Shown here piece by piece: positions 1-5,728 of a stretch of DNA of 5,728 nucleotides. Origin of the DNA: an uncultured Verrucomicrobiota bacterium. Its GTDB lineage: Bacteria; Verrucomicrobiota; Verrucomicrobiia; Methylacidiphilales; Verrucolacustridaceae. The position numbers and the translations under genes are program-made. Where the stretch lies: assembly GCA_903905395.1 (NCBI GenBank), contig CAIVGD010000126.1, positions 1-5,728 of the forward strand, read 5' to 3'. The notes beneath the pieces are model-generated. The model saw only the letters and a program-made list of their open reading frames with translations. It ran no database searches and was not told the origin of the DNA. Positions within the stretch are counted from its first letter, which is position 1, and every line of letters begins with the position of its first letter.

Positions 1-783
1 CAGGAAGAACCACCAAGGCTTCGAACGTCCGTGCGTCGTGCTCGCAAAACGCTCCACCAATTCGTATCCAAGAAAATATCCCCACAATTCCGGATATTTA
101 AGGCAGACCCCCACAAACCAGCTCAGCGCCACACCCAAAGTCAGAAGGATTCCACTTTTCCACGGAAGTGAGAGTTTTTGCCCAGCCTTCCTCGCCGCCC
201 AGCACCACATCACCGCCGCCGCGCCGGGCACGACCCACGCCATCGGTCCCTTGGCAAGAAAACCCAGGCCCATGCAGAGAAAAAATAGATAACCGATGAA
301 TTTCCCCCTTACCCCGGTTCCGATTCCCACCAAACAAGCCAGCGCCGCCGTCACCCAAAAAGTTAAACTCATATCCAAGGTGATCTGCCGACCCAGCGCG
401 TATGGTTCCAACATCGATCCCAAGATCAGAGCCGCGATCCATCCGACGCGCCGTCCTCCCAATCGCCAACCCATCCATCCCGTGAGCCAGATCACACCCG
501 CAAACGAGAGGGCCGAGGGCAGGCGCGCCGTCCATTCCGAGATTCCAAACAGCCGATACCCAGCCGCCGTGATCCAGTAAACAAACGGGGGTTTGTAAAA
601 CTGCTCGATGCCATTGAGTTTCGGCACGAGGTAATCCCCGCCGGCCGCCATCTCCCGGCCGATCTGGGCGAATCTCCCTTCGTCTGGTTCGAGCAAGCCA
701 AAGGAACCCAGGAAAGGAAATGCCACCGCTAGCGCGAGTGCCAAAAGCAGGAGGCGGTCCCTCCTGGAAATTAGATTCTCCAT
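1..783 (-). CDS. ArnT/PMT-like membrane glycosyltransferase, N-terminal part (runs off left edge)
   Basis: This reading frame is open for 261 codons from an ATG at 783-781 to the window edge, so the C-terminus is missing. The family (GT39/GT83, PMT/ArnT) transfers a sugar from a polyprenyl-phosphate carrier onto lipid A, lipids or proteins on the periplasmic face of the inner membrane. Visible are a basic N-terminus (SRRDR, residues 7-11) followed by a first membrane segment (about 12-31), then the acidic loop LLEPDEGRFAQIGREM (30-45) that holds the family's catalytic Asp/Glu. FYKPPFVYW (62-70), TLDMSLTFW (135-143), GLGFLAKGPMAW (172-183) and HGRSKPWWF (251-259) also match the family, with several hydrophobic helices between them. 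The sugar and acceptor cannot be read from this part. The ATG is the first start after an in-frame TGA 11 codons upstream, and no Shine-Dalgarno sequence precedes it. It is divergent from the asnB-type gene. Family assignment is strong; a specific arnT function is not claimed. Confidence 0.9.
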   Translation of the reverse strand, partial: MENLISRRDRLLLLALALAVAFPFLGSFGLLEPDEGRFAQIGREMAAGGDYLVPKLNGIEQFYKPPFVYWITAAGYRLFGISEWTARLPSALSFAGVIWLTGWMGWRLGGRRVGWIAALILGSMLEPYALGRQITLDMSLTFWVTAALACLVGIGTGVRGKFIGYLFFLCMGLGFLAKGPMAWVVPGAAAVMWCWAARKAGQKLSLPWKSGILLTLGVALSWFVGVCLKYPELWGYFLGYELVERFASTTHGRSKPWWFFL

Positions 784-956
784 TTGGTTATTCTGCCGAA
801 GGCAACTGAATCATCCAAGCTTCGGTCTTGGTAGGCACACCTCGATGGGGTATCGCCGGACTGCCCTCCGATCCACCCACCTCAAGCTTTCCTCCATAAT
901 TGAACCCCTAACCGATGTCTTGAATCACTCCTAGATTCCATCAATCATAAAGCCAT
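784..956. other. divergent intergenic region between glycosyltransferase and asnB-type gene
   Basis: This 173-bp gap must hold the promoters of both divergent genes, but I see no convincing -35/-10 pair on either strand. A TTGAAT at 920-925 on the plus strand lacks a good -10 at normal spacing. Most of the gap is occupied by the repeat-like element at 816-901. No ORF of note and no RNA gene is visible. Confidence 0.6.
816..901 (+). repeat. copy A of a candidate dispersed intergenic element
   Basis: Three blocks occur here in the same order as at 5674-5727: CAAGCTT (816-822), TAGGCA-c-ACCTCG (832-844, one extra base) and TCCATAATT (893-901). The segment can fold into two successive hairpins. 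The first is CCAAGC-TTCG-G with a bulged T then CTTGG (815-831), closed by a UUCG-type tetraloop. The second is an imperfect stem pairing 834-841 with 849-857. CAAGCTT recurs at 883-889. Relative to the other copy the middle is about 30 bp longer. This could be a REP/MITE-like non-coding repeat; two copies in one window is the only evidence. Confidence 0.5.
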
Positions 957-2846
957 ATGTGCGGCATCGCCGGATTCACCACCAACCGCCACTCCCCGGA
1001 TAAACCGGAGACCGCGCTTTCCGCAATGACAAACGCCCTAGCCCACCGCGGACCCGACGCCGAAGGCGCCTACTCCGATCCAGCCGTCCGCCTCGGCCAC
1101 CGACGTCTCAGCATTCTCGACATCGCCGGCGGCGCCCAACCCATGTCCTCCGCCGATGGGCGTTGGCATATCGTCTTCAATGGCGAAATCTACAACTACC
1201 TCGAACTGCGCCGCGACCTAGAAGCCCGTGGAGCCACCTTCCACACTCAGTCCGATACCGAAGTCCTTCTTCAAGCCTGGGCCGAGGACGGTCCCGATTG
1301 CCTACCCCGCCTCAACGGGATGTTCGCCTTCGCCATTTGGGACTCCCGTGAGAAGCGTCTGGTTCTCGCCCGCGATCCGCTCGGCATCAAACCGCTCTAC
1401 TACGCCAATCACCGCGGCGAACTCCTCTTCGCTTCCGAACTCCGCTCCCTCCTCCGCTTCCCCGGTTTCCGCCCCGGACTCGATCCGGCTTCGGTCAACA
1501 AGTACCTCGCTTTCGGCTACATCCCCGCTCCTTCCACCGCTTACGCAGGAGTCCGCAAGCTCGAGCCCGGGCAGATGGTCACTTGGTCCCCAGCCGGTCG
1601 CCGTACCGAATATTTCTGGGACCTCCCCATCGAGGACAATCCGGTCGGCGCCGGCACGTTCGACGAATCCGCCAAAACCACCCGCGACCTACTGCGCGAG
1701 GCCGTCCGTTATCAACTGCGTAGCGATGTCGAGGTCGGCATCCTTCTCAGCGGCGGAATCGATTCCAGCGCAGTCGCCGCTCTGGCCGCTCCTCTTGCCG
1801 GACGCAAACTTCACTCCTTCTCCATTGGCTTTCAGGAAGCCTCCTACAACGAACTTCCATTTGCCGAAGAAGTCGCCCGCAAGGTCGGCACGGAACATCA
1901 CCACCAAACCCTGACAGCCGGTGATGTGGTCGGAGCCCTGCCCAGGATTTACAAGGGCTTGGACGAACCCCTCGGCGACGCCTCCCTCGTCCCCACTTGG
2001 TTCCTCGCCCGCCTGGCCGCCGGACGAGTCAAAACGGTTCTTGGCGGAGACGGCGGAGATGAACTTTTCGCAGGGTACCCCAGCTTTCAAGCTCATCTTC
2101 TGGTCGAACGCCTTTCTTTCCTTCCCGTGGGAATACGCGACGCGATCAACCATGTGATCCAACGCCTGCCGGTTTCCCACAACTACAAAAGTGTTCCCTT
2201 CCTGCTGGCACAGTTTCTCAAAGGCCTCGGCCTGCCACCAGAAATCCGTTTCCTGCTTTGGATGGGAGCTTGCGGCAACACCGAACGACACGACCTCCTC
2301 ACTCCCGACATCCGCAACGAACTTCACCGCCACAATCCTTTCGAAGACGTTACCCGCCTCACCCGCCGAAGTGGTCTGTCGGGCGGACTCGAACGCATTT
2401 TCTACCTTTGCACCAAACTCTACCTGCAGGAATGCGTCCTCATGAAAGTGGATCGCGCGAGCATGGCTCATTCCCTTGAAGTGCGTGTTCCCTTCCTTGA
2501 TCCGGATCTCGTCGCCCATGCGTTTTCTTTGCGGACCGACTACAAGATGCGCGGCCGTCAAACGAAACTCATCTTGCGGGAGGCTTTAAAAAACGACCTG
2601 CCCGAATCGATTCTCCGCCGGAAAAAAGCCGGCTTCGCTATGCCGGTCGCTTCGTGGCTTCAACAGGATCTCAAGGGCTGGGCGCAGGACCTTACAGATT
2701 CCTCCCTGGTAAAATCGACGGGCGTGCTCGATCCCATCGCCGTTCAACGCATGAAGAACGAACATCTCACAGGTCAAGCCGATCATCGCCGCTCCCTCTG
2801 GGCCGTACTCGCCTTCCTCGCCTGGTGGCGCGAAGCGCAGAGCTGA
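957..2846 (+). CDS. asnB: asparagine synthetase (glutamine-hydrolysing), AsnB family, 629 aa
   Basis: Members hydrolyse glutamine in an N-terminal Ntn-type domain and pass ammonia to a C-terminal ATP-dependent domain that activates a carboxylate, classically aspartate to asparagine. The start is fixed by MCGIAGF: Cys2 is the nucleophile and must become N-terminal after Met removal. Glutaminase signatures are AHRGPDAEG (29-37), GHRRLSILD (47-55), FNGEIYN (74-80, oxyanion hole), SDTEV (99-103), NGMFAFAIWD (120-129) and ARDPLGIKPLYY (138-149). The synthetase domain has the PP-loop LLSGGIDSS (263-271), GGDGGDELFAGYP (363-375), KVDRASMAHSLEVRVPFLD (497-515) and RRKKAGFAMP (554-563). All key residues are present, so it should be active. 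At 629 aa it is longer than E. coli AsnB (about 554) and resembles the long AsnB-like enzymes often found in polysaccharide loci; the acceptor may therefore not be free aspartate. No Shine-Dalgarno sequence precedes the ATG. It is followed by a 192-bp gap, so it is probably monocistronic. Confidence 0.94.
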   Translation: MCGIAGFTTNRHSPDKPETALSAMTNALAHRGPDAEGAYSDPAVRLGHRRLSILDIAGGAQPMSSADGRWHIVFNGEIYNYLELRRDLEARGATFHTQSDTEVLLQAWAEDGPDCLPRLNGMFAFAIWDSREKRLVLARDPLGIKPLYYANHRGELLFASELRSLLRFPGFRPGLDPASVNKYLAFGYIPAPSTAYAGVRKLEPGQMVTWSPAGRRTEYFWDLPIEDNPVGAGTFDESAKTTRDLLREAVRYQLRSDVEVGILLSGGIDSSAVAALAAPLAGRKLHSFSIGFQEASYNELPFAEEVARKVGTEHHHQTLTAGDVVGALPRIYKGLDEPLGDASLVPTWFLARLAAGRVKTVLGGDGGDELFAGYPSFQAHLLVERLSFLPVGIRDAINHVIQRLPVSHNYKSVPFLLAQFLKGLGLPPEIRFLLWMGACGNTERHDLLTPDIRNELHRHNPFEDVTRLTRRSGLSGGLERIFYLCTKLYLQECVLMKVDRASMAHSLEVRVPFLDPDLVAHAFSLRTDYKMRGRQTKLILREALKNDLPESILRRKKAGFAMPVASWLQQDLKGWAQDLTDSSLVKSTGVLDPIAVQRMKNEHLTGQADHRRSLWAVLAFLAWWREAQS

Positions 2847-2849
2847 TTT

Positions 2850-2870
2850 TGGATGCTGGATGTTTGGATT
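2850..2870 (+). repeat. short tandem heptamer, TGGATGY type
   Basis: TGGATGC (2850-2856) is followed directly by TGGATGT (2857-2863) and then a shifted variant TTGGATT (2864-2870), starting four bases after the asnB stop. Similar TGGATGY runs are, from memory, abundant in intergenic DNA of some Verrucomicrobiota and Planctomycetota. Here there are only two clean units, so this may be a decayed remnant or chance. Confidence 0.4.
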
Positions 2871-2893
2871 TTTAATTTGGGGAGGCGACCCAG

Positions 2894-3013
2894 AAAATTC
2901 AACCACCACCTATACCTCTAACCTCAAAACCACATTCGCACTTCCTTAACCCCTGAATCCCTTCCCCCCTTAATCCCTTCAACACCTCCCCTTAATTTTC
3001 TTTTCGCCTAACC
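2894..3013 (+). terminator. G-depleted, C-rich tract; candidate Rho-utilisation region after asnB
   Basis: By my count these 120 bases contain only 3 G (2938, 2955, 3006) and about 51 C. The plus-strand RNA here would be nearly unstructured and rich in pyrimidine-C dinucleotides, as in Rho-utilisation sites. No intrinsic terminator (GC hairpin plus U-run) lies between asnB and clpB, so Rho-dependent termination of asnB transcripts here is plausible. The same tract may serve as the clpB leader. Composition is observed; function is inferred. Confidence 0.25.
2950..3000 (+). repeat. imperfect 15-bp direct repeats upstream of clpB
   Basis: CCCCTGAATCCCTTC (2950-2964) and CCCCTTAATCCCTTC (2966-2980) differ by one base and lie 16 bp apart. 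A third partial copy, CCCCTTAAT, begins at 2988. They lie within the G-poor tract. They may be low-complexity expansion or a repeated protein-binding site for clpB; I recognise no known operator. Confidence 0.5.
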
Positions 3014-3038
3014 GAACAATCTGTCGGATGATTTGGGG

Positions 3039-5660
3039 GTGGATCTGAACAAATTAACCGAGAACGCCCAAAAAGCCCTCGCCGCCGCCCAGGCCGACGC
3101 CGCCCGATCCGGTCACCATGCGGTGGAAGTCGAACATCTCCTCCACTCCCTCTCCACCCAGGATGAAGGCCTCATACCTCGCCTCATCGAAAAACTTGGT
3201 GCTCAACCAGCCCGCTTTGCCGAACGCCTGGAATCTGAAATCGCCCGTCTTCCGAAGGTCTCCGGGCCAGGCGCCTCCCCAAGCAGTACCGTAATCACCC
3301 CCCGCCTCCAATCCCTTCTCGGTCGCGCCGCGGAAGCGGCGGAGAAACTCAAGGATGAATATATCAGCGTGGAACATCTTCTCCTGGCCACCCTGAGCGA
3401 AGATTCCCACACCGGCGCCGCAAAAATTCTCAAGGAGTTTGGCATCACCAAGGATAAACTTCTCGCCGCACTCCAAACCGTCCGCGGCGGACAGCGCGTG
3501 ACCTCCGCAAATCCCGAGGCCACCTACGAGTCGCTCGAGAAATACGGGCGCGATCTCACCCGCCTCGCCCGCCAAGGCAAGCTCGACCCCGTCATCGGCC
3601 GAGATCAGGAAATCCGTCGCACCATCCAGGTCCTCTCTCGCCGCACGAAAAACAATCCCGTCCTCATCGGCGAGCCGGGCGTCGGCAAAACCGCCATCGT
3701 AGAGGGTCTCGCCCGCCGCATCATCGCCGGAGACATTACAGAAAGCCTGAAGGAAAAACGGATTATTGCCCTCGACCTCGCCGCCCTCGTGGCCGGAGCC
3801 AAGTTTCGCGGCGAATTCGAGGAGCGCCTCAAAGCCGTCCTCAACGAGGTCGTTAAAGCAGAAGGCGCCATCATTCTCTTCATCGACGAAATCCATACCA
3901 TCGTCGGCGCGGGCAAAGCCGAAGGCGCCATGGACGCCGGAAATATGCTCAAACCTATGCTCGCCCGCGGGGAACTCCACTGCATCGGGGCCACCACGCT
4001 CGATGAGTACCGCAAATACATCGAGAAGGACGCCGCCCTCGAACGCCGCTTTCAACCCGTCGTCGTCAATGAGCCATCCGTCGAGGATACTGTCTCCATC
4101 CTGCGCGGCCTCCGCGAGCGCTACGAGGTTCACCACGGAGTGCGCATTCAGGATGCCGCCCTCGTCGCCGCCGCCACCCTTTCCCACCGCTACATCACCG
4201 ACCGCTTCCTCCCAGACAAGGCTATCGATCTCATCGACGAAGCGGCCGCCAAACTCCGCACGGAAATCGAATCGATGCCCGAGGAGCTGGAAAATCTCCA
4301 GCGCCGCACTCTCCAGCTTGAGATCGAGCGGGAGGCTCTCAAGAAGGAAAAGGACACCGCCTCCAAGGAACGCCTGAAGTCATTGGAAAAGGAGTTGGCC
4401 GACCTCAAGGCCAAGCGCGATGCCCTTCACGCCCGCTGGCAGGCCGAGCGGGGCGGAATCGAATCCTCCCGCAAGATCCGCGCGGAGATCGATCAGGTTC
4501 GCCAGGAAATCGAGACTGCCCAGCGAAGTTACGATTTGAATAAGGTCGCCGAACTTCAATACGGTCGCCTCCCCGCCCTTGAGCAAAAACTTAAAGACGC
4601 CGAATCCGCCATCGACGCAAAAGAAAAAGATGGCAAAGCCAAGCTCGTCCGCGAGGAGGTCACCGCCGAGGAAGTCGGAGACATCGTCTCCCGCTGGACC
4701 GGTATCCCCGTCTCCCGCCTTCTCGAAGGGGAGAAGGATAAACTGCTCCGTCTCGACAAAATATTGCATGAGCGCGTCATCGGTCAGGATGAGGCCGTCC
4801 AAGCCGTCGCCGATGCAGTCGTGCGCGCCAGGTCCGGGTTGAAAGACCCCAAACGCCCGATCGGCTCGTTCCTCTTTCTGGGACCCACGGGCGTCGGCAA
4901 AACCGAGCTCGCCAGAGCCCTCGCCGCCACCCTTTTCGACAGTGAAGAAGCCGTCATCCGCATTGATATGTCCGAGTACATGGAGAAACACGCCGTCTCC
5001 CGTCTCATCGGAGCGCCCCCAGGCTATGTCGGCTACGAGGAGGGAGGCCAACTCACCGAAGCCGTTCGGCGTCGCCCCTACTGTGTCATTCTTTTTGATG
5101 AAATAGAAAAAGCCCACCCCGATGTCTTCAACACTTTTCTCCAAATTCTCGACGACGGCCGCTTGACCGATAGCCAAGGCCGCACGGTTGATTTTAAAAA
5201 CACCATCATCATCATGACTTCAAATATCGGATCCCCTCTCCTCATGGAGGGCCTCGATGCCAAAGGGGAACTCACCGAAAAAACGCGCAAATCGGTCATG
5301 GCCGAGCTTCGAAAACATTTCCGCCCTGAATTCCTCAACCGCGTGGATGAGATTGTCCTCTTTAAACCCCTCACCCTCGCCGAAATCAAAAAGATCGTGG
5401 ATCTTTTGCTGGGACTCCTTCGCCTTCGTCTCGCAGAGCGGCGTCTCACCCTCGATCTCAACGATGCCGCTCGGGAACACATTGCCCGGGAGGGCTATGA
5501 CCCGGTGTACGGCGCCCGACCGCTCAAACGCTACCTCCAACGCGAAGTCGAGACACGCCTCTCTCGCAAACTCCTCACTGGAGATATCCCCGACGGCTCC
5601 GCCCTCACCCTCGCTATCAAAGACGGACAGCTCGATATTCAAGTTTCGAAGCCAAAGTAG
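3039..5660 (+). CDS. clpB: ATP-dependent disaggregase ClpB (Hsp100), 873 aa
   Basis: Cytosolic hexameric AAA+ chaperone that pulls polypeptides out of aggregates together with DnaK/DnaJ/GrpE. Numbering is from the GTG at 3039. The N-domain (about 1-145) has two Clp-N repeats, each with a (V/S)EHLL motif. D1 has Walker A GEPGVGKT (211-218), pore loop GAKFRG (253-258, Phe where E. coli has Tyr), Walker B ILFIDE (279-284) and arginine fingers LERRF (334-338). A coiled-coil M-domain (about 405-525) containing DLNKVAELQYG (499-509) separates ClpB from ClpA and ClpC. D2 has WTGIPVSRL (from 553), Walker A GPTGVGKT (615-622), pore loop GYVG (662-665), Walker B VILFDE (683-688), FLNR (765-768) and sensor-2 GARPLKR (825-831). 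I see no ClpP-docking IGF/LGF loop. Length is normal for the family. The start is uncertain: GTG 3039 gives the usual (M)DLNKLTE beginning, while an in-frame TTG at 3033 would add two residues; an in-frame TAA lies at 3009. No CIRCE or sigma-32-type promoter was found. Confidence 0.97.
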   Translation: MDLNKLTENAQKALAAAQADAARSGHHAVEVEHLLHSLSTQDEGLIPRLIEKLGAQPARFAERLESEIARLPKVSGPGASPSSTVITPRLQSLLGRAAEAAEKLKDEYISVEHLLLATLSEDSHTGAAKILKEFGITKDKLLAALQTVRGGQRVTSANPEATYESLEKYGRDLTRLARQGKLDPVIGRDQEIRRTIQVLSRRTKNNPVLIGEPGVGKTAIVEGLARRIIAGDITESLKEKRIIALDLAALVAGAKFRGEFEERLKAVLNEVVKAEGAIILFIDEIHTIVGAGKAEGAMDAGNMLKPMLARGELHCIGATTLDEYRKYIEKDAALERRFQPVVVNEPSVEDTVSILRGLRERYEVHHGVRIQDAALVAAATLSHRYITDRFLPDKAIDLIDEAAAKLRTEIESMPEELENLQRRTLQLEIEREALKKEKDTASKERLKSLEKELADLKAKRDALHARWQAERGGIESSRKIRAEIDQVRQEIETAQRSYDLNKVAELQYGRLPALEQKLKDAESAIDAKEKDGKAKLVREEVTAEEVGDIVSRWTGIPVSRLLEGEKDKLLRLDKILHERVIGQDEAVQAVADAVVRARSGLKDPKRPIGSFLFLGPTGVGKTELARALAATLFDSEEAVIRIDMSEYMEKHAVSRLIGAPPGYVGYEEGGQLTEAVRRRPYCVILFDEIEKAHPDVFNTFLQILDDGRLTDSQGRTVDFKNTIIIMTSNIGSPLLMEGLDAKGELTEKTRKSVMAELRKHFRPEFLNRVDEIVLFKPLTLAEIKKIVDLLLGLLRLRLAERRLTLDLNDAAREHIAREGYDPVYGARPLKRYLQREVETRLSRKLLTGDIPDGSALTLAIKDGQLDIQVSKPK

Positions 5661-5673
5661 GGCGCTGATTTCT

Positions 5674-5727
5674 CAAGCTTGTTCGCTTAGCTAGGCAACC
5701 TCGGAGTTGCCGCCCCCATCCATAATT
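5674..5727 (+). repeat. copy B of a candidate dispersed intergenic element
   Basis: CAAGCTT (5674-5680), TAGGCAACCTCG (5692-5703) and TCCATAATT (5719-5727) are in the same order as in 816-901. It also has two hairpins in series: AAGC/GCTT (5675-5678 with 5685-5688), then GGCAAC/GTTGCC (5694-5699 with 5706-5711). It begins 13 bp after the clpB stop and may extend past the right edge. Confidence 0.5.
5694..5711 (+). terminator. perfect 6-bp hairpin downstream of clpB
   Basis: GGCAAC pairs with GTTGCC around a 6-base loop (CTCGGA), starting 33 bases after the clpB stop codon. There is no U-run on either side, so a classical intrinsic terminator is not supported. It may protect the 3' end of the clpB mRNA or simply be the core hairpin of the repeat element. 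Confidence 0.3.
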
Positions 5728-5728
5728 C

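Noticed and set aside
98..535. Minus-strand open frame of 145 codons at the left edge
   Set aside because: It is out of frame with the glycosyltransferase at 1-783, whose frame carries clear family motifs across this stretch.
843..855. CGAT/ATCG inverted repeat as a separate operator
   Set aside because: Four pairs only, and it overlaps the alternative longer stem of the repeat element at 834-857.
1689..2561. Antisense open frame of 290 codons opposite asnB
   Set aside because: Same cause: it is the complement of a conserved asparagine synthetase domain with biased codons, and has no domain motif or start signal of its own.
2879..2891. GGGG/CCC hairpin as an asnB terminator
   Set aside because: Only three pairs around the loop and no U-run after it; too weak to call.
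2847..3038. CIRCE or sigma-32-like promoter upstream of clpB
   Set aside because: No TTAGCACTC-type inverted repeat and no CTTGAA/CCCCAT-like pair is present in this gap.
3054..4187. Long antisense open frame (377 codons) opposite clpB
   Set aside because: It lies entirely within a clear clpB gene. C-rich third positions on the plus strand remove stops from the complement, and the predicted protein shows no recognisable domain.

Overview
The window carries three protein-coding genes and ordinary-sized intergenic gaps. The base composition is GC-rich. The genes and gene order do not fix the organism. A Gram-negative bacterium is likely, because the partial gene belongs to a periplasm-facing, lipid-carrier-dependent glycosyltransferase family. 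The composition, weak Shine-Dalgarno signals and a short TGGATGY repeat make me think of the Verrucomicrobiota/Planctomycetota group, but that is a low-confidence guess.

Layout: positions 1-783 (minus strand) hold the first 261 codons of an ArnT/PMT-like membrane glycosyltransferase whose C-terminal part lies beyond the left edge. Positions 784-956 are a divergent intergenic region. Positions 957-2846 (plus) encode a complete glutamine-hydrolysing asparagine synthetase-type amidotransferase (AsnB family). Positions 2847-3038 are an intergenic stretch containing a tandem heptamer, a very G-poor and C-rich tract, and imperfect 15-bp repeats. Positions 3039-5660 (plus) encode a complete ClpB disaggregase. 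Positions 5661-5728 hold hairpin-rich intergenic DNA up to the right edge.

The three genes do not look like one pathway. The glycosyltransferase and the AsnB-type enzyme are divergent and could both serve surface glycan or polysaccharide modification, since AsnB paralogues often sit in such loci. ClpB is a general heat-stress chaperone working with DnaK/DnaJ/GrpE and is probably transcribed separately.

The most interesting signal is not a gene. The intergenic regions at 816-901 and 5674-5727 share three collinear sequence blocks and a similar two-hairpin layout, although their stem sequences differ. They look like two diverged copies of a dispersed intergenic element. I found no CRISPR array, tRNA, rRNA, transposase or defence gene.
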